A stretch of DNA of 64,000 nucleotides from Arthrobacter_B citreus (GTDB lineage Bacteria > Actinomycetota > Actinomycetes > Actinomycetales > Micrococcaceae): the NCBI RefSeq assembly GCF_042429235.1, contig NZ_JBHMBA010000007.1. One strand, 5' to 3'. The notes under the pieces are model-generated. The model was not told where the DNA came from, ran no database searches, and saw nothing but the letters and a program-made list of their open reading frames with translations. This document shows, piece after piece, positions 49,856 through 57,728 of this stretch. A program made the translations under genes and the position numbers. The first letter of the stretch is position 1. Every line of letters starts with the position of its first letter.

Positions 49856-49874
49856 TAAGGGTATCCTACCCTTG
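49856..49874. promoter_or_regulatory. Candidate IdeR/DtxR iron box
   Basis: A 7-bp perfect inverted repeat AAGGGTA-TCC-TACCCTT sits 69-85 bp before the siderophore-binding protein start. Read on the minus strand the 19-mer matches the iron-box consensus at 13 of 19 positions. The match is weaker than at 40916 but the downstream gene supports it. Confidence 0.72.
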
Positions 49875-49949
49875 CCCCTATTACGCAACATCAGTCTTGC
49901 GTATTACCGCTCACATGCCCATCCACTTCCCGTGGGCCAGGGGTCTGGA

Positions 49950-50288
49950 CTACTCGGGAGCTTCGCCGGGGTAGAGGTAGACGTCTCCGCTGCGGACCTC
50001 GACCCGATGCGCCTTGGCGTTCACCAGGGCCGGCAGGCACAGTGCCTCTCCCGTCCGGAGGCAGAACCGTGCGGAGTGAATCGGGCATTCAACTTCATCG
50101 TCTTCGATCCACCCCTCTGACAGCGATGCTTCCTCGTGCGTGCACGTGTCGTTGAGCGCATAAAAGCTTCCGTTGTCGCTGTGAAAGACGGCAATGTCAT
50201 CCGATGTGCCCGCCACCTCGGCGTCGACCTTCACCGCAGTTCCTTCGTCAATGTCTTCCGCGGCAGCAACTCGAATGCCTTCACTCAT
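49950..50288 (-). CDS. Rieske ferredoxin subunit (non-haem iron oxygenase type)
   Basis: A 112-residue Rieske [2Fe-2S] protein. The cluster ligands are in CTHEEASLSEGW (Cys49, His51) and CPIHSARFCLRTG (Cys68, His71). Such ferredoxins pass electrons to ring-hydroxylating oxygenases or nitrite reductases. No oxygenase or reductase gene is nearby, so its partner is unknown. An additional Cys follows the second ligand pair (RFC). Its start lies 88 bp past the stop of the MarR-family gene on the same strand. Confidence 0.92.
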   Translation of the reverse strand: MSEGIRVAAAEDIDEGTAVKVDAEVAGTSDDIAVFHSDNGSFYALNDTCTHEEASLSEGWIEDDEVECPIHSARFCLRTGEALCLPALVNAKAHRVEVRSGDVYLYPGEAPE

Positions 50289-50375
50289 CTTTTACCTTCT
50301 TCCGGGCTGGGGCCGTGACGTTCCTACTGGATTACTCATCACGTTACCCCGGCCGGAGGCGGGTCCGCTCCGGAG

Positions 50376-50813
50376 CTACAGTGACGCCGAGGCACCTGCA
50401 CGGTGCACTTCCAGCTCCCGGATCAGGCCGATAAGCTCCCGGCGCAGTTCGGGCCGGATATCGGCGGTGAATCCGGCACGTTCTATCTCGTCGGCCTGCA
50501 GCAGCATTCGGCGCCCGTGATCCGAGATTCCCACCATCCGCCGGGCAGATCCTTCCTCTTGGGGAGGCAGCTCGGCGACAAGTCCCTGGCGCGCCATTGT
50601 CACCAGCGAGGTTCCCAGCGTCTGTGCCGTAACCCTCAGCCTGCGCGCGAGCTCGGCCCGTTTCAACGGGCCGTCCGCCATCAGCACCCGGAGCACTGTG
50701 ACACGCTCCTGGGTCAGTCCAACTTCCCGCAGCCGGTTATCAACTTCACGGCGAACCAATCGCGCGGCCGTTGACAGCAACCGGACGGCTTCCCAATCCC
50801 CCTCGTTCTGCAT
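50376..50813 (-). CDS. MarR family transcriptional regulator
   Basis: A 145-residue winged-helix regulator. LKRAELARRLRVTAQTLGTSLVTMARQGLV is the helix-turn-helix and AELPPQEEGSARRMVGISDHGRRML the wing. It is divergently transcribed from the long acyl-CoA dehydrogenase gene, and the 245 bp between them could hold a shared operator, so that gene is the likely target. A second start 30 bp upstream (50843) is in frame. The ligand is unknown. Confidence 0.9.
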   Translation of the reverse strand: MQNEGDWEAVRLLSTAARLVRREVDNRLREVGLTQERVTVLRVLMADGPLKRAELARRLRVTAQTLGTSLVTMARQGLVAELPPQEEGSARRMVGISDHGRRMLLQADEIERAGFTADIRPELRRELIGLIRELEVHRAGASASL

Positions 50814-51058
50814 CAGCCTGCTTCCCTGTATCCATCGCCCCATATTGGGGTCCGGTTAGCATCGGAATAATCAGTGTGCTTACCATTCCAACGCTACCAG
50901 GGGGGCCTTTGTCAAGAATTGAGGTTCTTCCGGCCGTCCCGGGAATGCGATTGCAGCCCTCCGTCCGCAAACCCTTTCTGGCGGTGCCGCCGGAGCGTAG
51001 GCTGGGGCGCCACAGCCAACGGAGGCTGCCTGGTGCAGCTTGGACGAGGGGAACCGCC

Positions 51059-53032
51059 ATGAGCACGAAGGATCTGCAGGATGCCCGAAGCGCCGGCGAC
51101 GACGGCGTCCGGGAGGTCAAGGAACGGGTGGTTACCGCCCAGGATGCGCGCGCGCTGGCGGAGGCCTCACGCATCAGTGAGGACCGGCGCCCCAGCTTTG
51201 CCAAAGGCATTTACATGGGCAATTACAACCTGGCCCTCATCCGCCCGCAGCCGGTGGATCCGGAAGCGGCGATCCGGGAGCGGGACTTCCTGGACCGGCT
51301 CGCCGCATACTGCGCCACTCTGGACGGCAGGCTGATCGAGCGCACCGGCGTTATTCCGGACGAATACCTCCGGGGCCTCACCGAACTGGGCGTCTTCGGC
51401 ATGAAGATTCCGCGGCAGTTTTCCGGCCTCGGCCTGTCCCTGCTCGCCTACGGCCGGGCACTGATGCTTCTGGGGTCGGTGCATCCCAGCCTTGGGGCAC
51501 TGGTGTCGGCGCATCTTTCCATTGGCGTTCCGGAGCCGGTCAAGGTTTTCGGGACGGCGGAGCAGCAGGAAGAGTACCTGCCCCGCTGCGCCACAGGCGC
51601 GGTTTCCGCTTTCCTGCTGACAGAGCCCGACGTCGGGTCGGACCCTGCCCGGATGCGGGCCACCGCCGTGCCGTCCGAGGACGGCAGCGAATATGTGCTG
51701 GACGGGGTCAAGCTTTGGACCACCAACGGCGTCATTGCCGAACTGGTGGTGGTCATGGCGGCCGTACCGCCGCACGGTTCGGAGAAGGGCGGCATCAGCG
51801 CCTTCGTGGTCGAAATGGACTCTCCGGGGATCACCGTGGAAAACCGGAACAATTTCATGGGCCTGCGCGGTATCGAAAACGGGGTGACCCGGCTCCGCGG
51901 CGTCCGGGTACCGGCCGCCAACCGCCTGGGCCGGGAAGGCCAGGGCCTGAAGATCGCCCTGACCACCCTGAACACGGGCCGTCTGTCCATTCCGGCCATG
52001 TGTGCGGCGTCAGCCAAGTGGTCCGTGAAAATTGCCCGCGGCTGGACCGGGACCAGGGAACAGTGGGGACGCCCGATCGGCCAGCACGAGGCGGTGGCCA
52101 AGAAGGTGGCCTTCATCGCCGGCACCGCTTTCGCCCTGGAGAGCGTGTTTGAGCTGTCTGCCAGCATGGCCGACGCCGGCACCAAGGACATCCGGATCGA
52201 AGCCGCACTGGCCAAGCTGTGGGCCTCGGAGATGGCATACCGCGTTGGCGATGAGCTGGTGCAGATCCGCGGCGGCCGCGGCTTTGAAACCGCGGACTCC
52301 CTGGCGGCGCGGGGCGAGCGGGCAGTTGGTGCCGAGCAGCAGCTGCGGGACCTGCGCATCAACCGGGTCTTTGAAGGCAGCACGGAAATCATGCACCTGC
52401 TCATCGCCCGCGAGGCCGTTGATGCCCACCTCAAAGCCGCGGGCGATTTGGCCGTCGCGGATGCCACCCTGGGCAGGAAAGCCCGGGCCGCAGTGAAGGC
52501 CAGCGGCTTCTACGGCCGGTGGCTCCCCACCTTGGCTGCGGGGCGCGGATCGGTGCCCACCTCCTATGCGGAGTTCGGTCCCCTGGCTGTTTACCTGCGG
52601 TATGCGGACCGCGCTTCGCGCCGGCTGGCCCGGTCCGCCTTCTACGGCATGGCCCGGTGGCAGGCAGGGCTGGAGCACCACCAGGTGTTCCTGGGCCGGA
52701 TTGTGGACATCGGCGCCGAACTCTTCGCCATGTCCGCCGTGTGCATGCGCGCTGAAACCATGCGCCGAAAGGATCCGGCGGAGGGCGCGGCAGCGTTTGA
52801 GCTGGCGGCGGCATTCTGCGCTCAGTCCCGGGTGCGGACCGACACCCTCTTTGACGAGCTGTGGCGAAACTCCGACGCCGAGGACCGCCGGCTCGCCAAG
52901 GGCGTCCTGTCCGGGCGGTACACCTGGCTCGAGGATGGAGTCCTGGACCAGTCCGAAGGAACCGGTCCCTGGATTTCGGAGTGGGCAAATGGTCCTGACG
53001 CCGGAGAGAACCTCCACCGCCGGTACCGCTGA
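51059..53032 (+). CDS. Acyl-CoA dehydrogenase, long form with C-terminal extension
   Basis: A 657-residue flavoenzyme. After an N-terminal ~80-residue extension comes the ACAD core: AFLLTEPDVGSDPARM contacts FAD, LWTTNGVIAELVVVMAAV, and TREQWGRPIGQHEAVAKKVA the helical domain. The family's FEGSTEIMHLL segment ends the core near residue 450. The ~200-residue C-terminal part resembles the membrane-contact extension of very-long-chain dehydrogenases. It should introduce the alpha,beta double bond in acyl-CoA in beta-oxidation. GAGGGGAA precedes the ATG. Confidence 0.9.
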   Translation: MSTKDLQDARSAGDDGVREVKERVVTAQDARALAEASRISEDRRPSFAKGIYMGNYNLALIRPQPVDPEAAIRERDFLDRLAAYCATLDGRLIERTGVIPDEYLRGLTELGVFGMKIPRQFSGLGLSLLAYGRALMLLGSVHPSLGALVSAHLSIGVPEPVKVFGTAEQQEEYLPRCATGAVSAFLLTEPDVGSDPARMRATAVPSEDGSEYVLDGVKLWTTNGVIAELVVVMAAVPPHGSEKGGISAFVVEMDSPGITVENRNNFMGLRGIENGVTRLRGVRVPAANRLGREGQGLKIALTTLNTGRLSIPAMCAASAKWSVKIARGWTGTREQWGRPIGQHEAVAKKVAFIAGTAFALESVFELSASMADAGTKDIRIEAALAKLWASEMAYRVGDELVQIRGGRGFETADSLAARGERAVGAEQQLRDLRINRVFEGSTEIMHLLIAREAVDAHLKAAGDLAVADATLGRKARAAVKASGFYGRWLPTLAAGRGSVPTSYAEFGPLAVYLRYADRASRRLARSAFYGMARWQAGLEHHQVFLGRIVDIGAELFAMSAVCMRAETMRRKDPAEGAAAFELAAAFCAQSRVRTDTLFDELWRNSDAEDRRLAKGVLSGRYTWLEDGVLDQSEGTGPWISEWANGPDAGENLHRRYR

Positions 53033-53073
53033 CGCTGCCGCCACTCCCGCCGACTCCGGGGTCCGGCCCGGAA

Positions 53074-53107
53074 CCTTCCCCGAACACCGGCCTTCCCCGA
53101 GCACCGG
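53074..53107 (+). repeat. 17-bp tandem duplication
   Basis: CCTTCCCCGAACACCGG is followed directly by a copy differing at one base. It lies in the spacer between two acyl-CoA genes and has no evident function. Confidence 0.75.
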
Positions 53108-53180
53108 CCCTAGGATGCACGGGTGTGAGCATTGACACATCATGGGCCCTGGACCAGACTTAGCCTAGGCGCCGTCCATA

Positions 53181-53195
53181 CCAAGCGGTTGCTTG
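53181..53195. promoter_or_regulatory. Candidate TetR-type operator for the SDR-ACAD-APH operon
   Basis: CCAAGC-GGT-TGCTTG, an almost perfect dyad, lies 55 bp before the first gene of the operon. The form ACCAAGCNNNTGCTTGGT is typical of TetR/AcrR operators at actinobacterial lipid-catabolism genes. A further half-site GCTTGGT lies at about 53208-53214. Regulator identity is unknown. Confidence 0.5.
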
Positions 53196-53249
53196 TTTTT
53201 GTTCGATGCTTGGTTTGGATGGCCACACGTCACTGACAAAGGAGTCCCG

Positions 53250-54032
53250 GTGCAGGAAAACAGCGTCGCCGCCCGCCGGCTGGAGGGCAAGACCGCCATC
53301 GTCACCGGGGCCAGCCGGGGCATTGGCCTGGCGGTAGCCCAGCGGTTGGCCGCGGAGGGTGCCCGGGTCTGCATCACCGCACGCAAGCCCGGCCCCCTGG
53401 AGGAGGCCGCGGCGTCGTTCCCTGACGGCACGGTCCTGGCGATCGCCGGCAAGTCGGACGACGCCGTCCACCGCGCCGAAGTCCTCGATACGGTGGCGGG
53501 AGCCTTCGGCCGGCTGGACATCCTCGTCAACAACGCCGGCATCAATCCGGTATACGGCCCGTTGATGGAGCTGGACGCTGAAGCCGCCCGCAAGATCATC
53601 GAGGTCAATCTTTACGGCACGCTCGGCTGGGTGCAGGCGGCGTACCATCACGAGAAACTCGATTTTGCCGGCCGCGGCGGCTCGGTCATCAATCTCTCCT
53701 CGGTCAGCGCCCAGACGCCGTCTCCCGGAATCAGCTTTTACGGCGTCAGCAAGGCAGCCATCGAGCAGCTCACCCGGTCGCTGGCCGTCGAACTGGGCCC
53801 GGCCATCCGCGTCAATGCCCTCGCCCCCGCCGTCGTCAAGACGCAGTTTGCCCGGGCCCTGTATGAAGGCCGGGAGGAGCAGGTGGCCGCTGCCTATCCC
53901 CTCGGCCGGCTTGGCACGCCCGACGACGTGGCTGGCGCCGCGGCCTTCCTGGCTTCGGACGACGCAGCCTGGATCACCGGCCAGATCCTGAACCTCGACG
54001 GCGGCCTGCTGGCTGCCGGCGGCAACGCCTGA
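53250..54032 (+). CDS. Short-chain dehydrogenase/reductase
   Basis: A 260-residue classical SDR. The cofactor motif TGASRGIG lies near residue 21, NNAG near 94, the catalytic serine in NLSSVSAQTPS and Tyr-x-x-x-Lys in YGVSKAAIEQL near 165, with DGGLLAAGG at the end. Likely a 3-hydroxyacyl-CoA dehydrogenase or 3-oxoacyl reductase. GTG 53250 is preceded by AAGGAG. It is the first of three genes with the ACAD and APH-kinase genes; the gaps are 18 and 3 bp. Confidence 0.9.
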   Translation: MQENSVAARRLEGKTAIVTGASRGIGLAVAQRLAAEGARVCITARKPGPLEEAAASFPDGTVLAIAGKSDDAVHRAEVLDTVAGAFGRLDILVNNAGINPVYGPLMELDAEAARKIIEVNLYGTLGWVQAAYHHEKLDFAGRGGSVINLSSVSAQTPSPGISFYGVSKAAIEQLTRSLAVELGPAIRVNALAPAVVKTQFARALYEGREEQVAAAYPLGRLGTPDDVAGAAAFLASDDAAWITGQILNLDGGLLAAGGNA

Positions 54033-54050
54033 GCAGCAAAGGACACCTCC

Positions 54051-55310
54051 ATGAACACGCTCCCCTCCGACGTCGAGGACCTGCGCCTCCGCACCCGGGA
54101 CTTCATCCGCTCCGTGGTGATTCCCGCGGAGCCTTCTCCCGGCGAACGTCTGGACGAGGAAACCCTCGCCCGCCTGCGTGCCGCTGCCAAGGACGCCGGC
54201 GTCTACGCCCCCCACGCCCCCAAGGAATACGGCGGCCAGGGGCTGCCGCTGAAATACTGGTCGCCAATCTTCCAAGAGGCCGGGTATTCCTTGATCGGGC
54301 CGACCATCCTGAATTGCCAGGCGCCGGATGAAGGCAACATGCACATGCTGGAATTGATTGGCACGCAGTCGCAGAAGGAGCAGTATCTGCGGCCTCTGGT
54401 CTCCGGGGATGCAAGATCCTGTTTCGGGATGACCGAGCCCCATCCCGGTGCCGGATCCGATCCGGCGGCCCTGCAGTCCTCGGCCGCCAAGGTGGACGGC
54501 GGCTGGGTGATCAACGGCCACAAGCGCTTCACCAGCGGCGCCAACAACGCAGCCTTCTGCATCGCCATGGTCCGCACGCCCGCGGTGGAGGGTTCGTCAC
54601 CGGAAGCGGCATCCCCGGCCGGGGCAACCATGCTGCTGGTGGACATGGACGCTCCCGGGGTGCGGATCGGCGAACAGATCTCCACAATGGATCGGGCCAT
54701 TGGCGGCGGTCATCCGCATCTGCACTTCGAGGACGTCTTTGTGCCCGATTCCGCCGTACTCGGCACGCCGGGTGAGGGTTTCCGCTACGCGCAGGTACGG
54801 TTGGGGCCCGCCCGGCTGACCCACTGCATGCGCTGGCTTGGGCTGGCACGGCGGGCGATGGACATTGCCCTGGACCGGACAAACACCAGGGAGATTTTCG
54901 GCTCCGCCATGCACGAGCTGGGCATTGCACAGGACATGCTGGCACTGAATGTGCTGGATCTGGAAACGTCGGATGCCATCATCACCAAGACCGCCACTCT
55001 GCTGGACACCGATGCGAAGGCCGGTTCCGCACTGTCGTCCGTGGTGAAAACACATACGTCCGAAGCGGTCTACCGGGTGATCGACCGTTCGCTGCAGCTG
55101 TGCGGCGGCGACGGTGTTTCCGACCGCCTGCCGCTGGCGTCCTACCTTAATGAAGTGCGTGCCTTCCGCATTTACGACGGCTCCAATGAAACGCATAAAT
55201 GGGCCATCGCCCGGCGGGCATCAGCCGCGCGGCGCCGTGAGGTCGAACAAGGCGCACCCTTCCAGGCCAGCGTTGACGATGTGCCCTCCTACAGCTCCGC
55301 GGAGGCCTAG
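54051..55310 (+). CDS. Acyl-CoA dehydrogenase, ACAD10/11-like
   Basis: A 419-residue acyl-CoA dehydrogenase. The N-terminal helices contain YAPHAPKEYGGQGLPLKY, the FAD-binding part CFGMTEPHPGAGSDPAALQ, and the helical domain QLCGGDGVSDRLPLASYLNEVRAFRIYDG. The end, YDGSNETHKWAIARR, resembles the DG-x-x-E-x-H-x-x-x-IAR end of ACAD10/11 and LvaC. GGACACC precedes the ATG. Because the next gene encodes an APH-type kinase, the two together match the domains fused in human ACAD11. Confidence 0.88.
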   Translation: MNTLPSDVEDLRLRTRDFIRSVVIPAEPSPGERLDEETLARLRAAAKDAGVYAPHAPKEYGGQGLPLKYWSPIFQEAGYSLIGPTILNCQAPDEGNMHMLELIGTQSQKEQYLRPLVSGDARSCFGMTEPHPGAGSDPAALQSSAAKVDGGWVINGHKRFTSGANNAAFCIAMVRTPAVEGSSPEAASPAGATMLLVDMDAPGVRIGEQISTMDRAIGGGHPHLHFEDVFVPDSAVLGTPGEGFRYAQVRLGPARLTHCMRWLGLARRAMDIALDRTNTREIFGSAMHELGIAQDMLALNVLDLETSDAIITKTATLLDTDAKAGSALSSVVKTHTSEAVYRVIDRSLQLCGGDGVSDRLPLASYLNEVRAFRIYDGSNETHKWAIARRASAARRREVEQGAPFQASVDDVPSYSSAEA

Positions 55311-55313
55311 AAG

Positions 55314-56432
55314 ATGGCAACAGACACGGCAACACTGCTCTCCGTGCCGGATGGAACAGAAGTAGTGGCAACCCGGGCTGAGGCCGATGCGCTGGCATCG
55401 CCGCCCCTGCTCATCCTTGACGCGGTGACGGCATTCATGGATGCGCACAACCTTGGCTCGGGCCCGTTATCCTGGGCCCGGATTGGGGACGGGCAATCGA
55501 ACGTCACGTACCGTATCCAGCGCGGCAGCGACGTCTTTGTCCTTCGCCGCGGACCCCGCCCGCCGCTGCCGCCGTCCACCCACGACATGGTGCGGGAAGC
55601 GCGGATCCAGCAGATCCTGAAAACCCGCGGCGTCCCCGTTCCGGCCATCCTGGCTGTGTGCGGCGACGAGTCAGTCCTTGGCGTTCCGTTCTATGTCATG
55701 ACGCATCTGGACGGCCTCGTCATCACCAACAGCATCCCGGCTGCCCTGGATTCGGCGGAACAGCGCATCGCAACCAGCAACGCCGTCGTCGACACCCTGG
55801 TCACACTGCACAGCGTGGACGTGACGGAGGGTGAGCTTGCCGCCTTTGGCCGGCCCGACGGCTACCTGCGCCGGCAGGTGGAGCGGTTTTCCACGCTGTG
55901 GGACATCAACACCACCCGGTCACTTCCCGACGTCGCCCACTTGGGCACTTGGCTGGCGGACAACCTGCCGGACAGCCAGCAGGCTTCCGTCCTCCACGGC
56001 GACTACCGCCCCGGAAACCTGATGTTCCACCGCTCCGCGCCCGCCCGGGTGACCGCCGTCCTGGACTGGGAAATGGCCGCCGTCGGCGATCCGCTCGCCG
56101 ACTTGGGCTATTTGACAGCCACCTACGCCGAACCGGGCAGCCCGCCGAGCCCGTTGGAGCTGACTGCTGTCACCCGCAGTCCGGGGTACCTGCGGCGGCA
56201 TGAAGTGATTGAGCGCTATCAGTCGCAGACCAGTCTGTCCCTCGATGCCCTCCCCTGGTATCAGGCCCTGGCTCTGTGGAAGGCCTCGATATTCTGCGAG
56301 GCCATCTACACCCGCTGGCTCAAGGGCGAGCGCCCCAACGACACACGGTTTGCCCCGTCGATGGAGGCCGGGGTCCCGCAGCTCCTGGCACAGGCACGCG
56401 TGTTCGCCGGGCTGTCCCCCGCCGTGGATTAG
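55314..56432 (+). CDS. APH-family phosphotransferase (LvaA/ACAD11 kinase-like)
   Basis: A 372-residue kinase-fold protein. The catalytic loop VLHGDYRPGNLMFH and the metal-binding VLDWEMAAVGDPLADLGYL are exactly of the aminoglycoside-phosphotransferase superfamily and closely resemble ACAD10/11 and LvaA kinases rather than drug-resistance enzymes. It begins 3 bp after the acyl-CoA dehydrogenase stop. In the lva pathway and in ACAD11, such kinases phosphorylate the 4-hydroxyl of 4-hydroxyacyl-CoA before the dehydrogenase-fold partner acts. That function is inferred here from context. Confidence 0.88.
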   Translation: MATDTATLLSVPDGTEVVATRAEADALASPPLLILDAVTAFMDAHNLGSGPLSWARIGDGQSNVTYRIQRGSDVFVLRRGPRPPLPPSTHDMVREARIQQILKTRGVPVPAILAVCGDESVLGVPFYVMTHLDGLVITNSIPAALDSAEQRIATSNAVVDTLVTLHSVDVTEGELAAFGRPDGYLRRQVERFSTLWDINTTRSLPDVAHLGTWLADNLPDSQQASVLHGDYRPGNLMFHRSAPARVTAVLDWEMAAVGDPLADLGYLTATYAEPGSPPSPLELTAVTRSPGYLRRHEVIERYQSQTSLSLDALPWYQALALWKASIFCEAIYTRWLKGERPNDTRFAPSMEAGVPQLLAQARVFAGLSPAVD

Positions 56433-56439
56433 GGACGCG

Positions 56440-57474
56440 CTACGGAACGACGACCGCCCGCCCGATGATCTCGTTGTTCTTCAGTTTCTCGTAGGCCTTG
56501 GGCGCATCTTCCAGGGAATACACCTCGGTGTGCACGTTGATTCCGCTGGAGCGGGCCAGATCCAGGACTTCAATCAGTTCCGGCCGGCTTCCCCAGTACG
56601 GCGAGCGGATGGTGGCCTCCAAGGCCCCGGACATGAACCCCACGGGAAGCACGCCGGCGCCGACACCGAGCAGGACCTGGTCTCCCTGGGTCCGGATCAT
56701 TGCCTTGCCCAGGTCCATCGTGGCCTGGTTGGCGACGAAGTCGAACACAGCGTTTACGCCCTCGCCGTGGGTCAGGTCCCTCACCAGATCCACTGTTCCG
56801 GCTTCCGACGGGAAGGTGTACTGGGCGCCGACATCCGAGGCCAGATTCAGCTTGTCCTCGCTGATGTCCAGCGCCACCACGGTGGCCGGGGTCATGGCCC
56901 GCAGGAGCTGGACGGCAACGTGGCCCAGGCCGCCAACGCCAATTACCACGCAGGTGGCTCCGGCATGCAGCTTATCCAGCGACCCTTTGATCCCGTGGTA
57001 CGGAGTCAGGCCGGCGTCGGTCAGGGATACGTTCTGCACGGGGTCGAGGTCCCCCAACGGCACCAGATGCCGGGGATCGTCCACAATCATGTATTCGGCC
57101 ATGGCGCCCGGAGCACCCAGCCCCGGCGGCATAATCCCGTATTTGGCCGCGTTCGTGCAGTAGTTCTCACTGCCCTTGGAACACTCGTAGCACCGCCCGC
57201 AGCCCCAGGGACCGTAGACCGCAACGGACGTTCCCAGCTCCAGGTACTTCACGCCGTCGCCCAGCTTGTCGACGACGCCGGCACCCTCATGGCCCAGCGT
57301 TTGCGGACGGCCGTACACATACTGGTCATCAGGCAGGCTCATGATGAACTCATCCGAGTGGCACACGCCTGCGGCACTGACCTTGATGCGGACCTGACCG
57401 GGACCGGGCTCCGGAGTTTCTATCTCCACTACTTCGGGCGGGGAACCAATCGTGCGGTACTGAAGAGCCTTCAT
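56440..57474 (-). CDS. Zinc-dependent alcohol dehydrogenase
   Basis: A 344-residue medium-chain dehydrogenase. Catalytic zinc ligands sit in GVCHSDEF and TLGHEGAGVV, structural zinc in CGRCYECSKGSENYC, and the Rossmann motif is GVGGLGHVAVQLL. It interconverts an alcohol and aldehyde or ketone with NAD(P). CAGGAG precedes ATG 57474. It converges with the APH-kinase gene with only 7 bp between stops, so it may or may not belong to the same pathway. Confidence 0.93.
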   Translation of the reverse strand: MKALQYRTIGSPPEVVEIETPEPGPGQVRIKVSAAGVCHSDEFIMSLPDDQYVYGRPQTLGHEGAGVVDKLGDGVKYLELGTSVAVYGPWGCGRCYECSKGSENYCTNAAKYGIMPPGLGAPGAMAEYMIVDDPRHLVPLGDLDPVQNVSLTDAGLTPYHGIKGSLDKLHAGATCVVIGVGGLGHVAVQLLRAMTPATVVALDISEDKLNLASDVGAQYTFPSEAGTVDLVRDLTHGEGVNAVFDFVANQATMDLGKAMIRTQGDQVLLGVGAGVLPVGFMSGALEATIRSPYWGSRPELIEVLDLARSSGINVHTEVYSLEDAPKAYEKLKNNEIIGRAVVVP

Positions 57475-57614
57475 GGGAAACTCCTGATCTCCGTGCCCCG
57501 GACGCGTAGTCCGCCGGTCGCGGCTGGTGGATTCGGGCCTTTTAATCGTTGCACCCATCACTCCAATACACAGCCCCTCACCCCGCCGCCGGCCCCGGCG
57601 GCGGGGTTAACGCG

Positions 57615-57728
57615 TCAGCCTCCGAACAGAGCTGCCGCCCGGGTCAGGGTCTGGAACACTCCATACGCCAGGGGCACCCCTACCAGCAGCCAGCTCAGTA
57701 CCACCCGGGCATTCGAGGTTTTGTTCAT
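57615..57728 (-). CDS. MFS transporter small subunit
   Basis: A 37-residue one-span membrane peptide (starts MNKTSNARVVLSWLLVGVPL). Its ATG overlaps the stop of the OFA-family carrier by 4 bp (ATGA). The sequence and position match the short 'MFS transporter small subunit' found next to oxalate/formate-type carriers in actinobacteria. It probably associates with the carrier in the membrane; its role is not established. Confidence 0.85.
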   Translation of the reverse strand: MNKTSNARVVLSWLLVGVPLAYGVFQTLTRAAALFGG

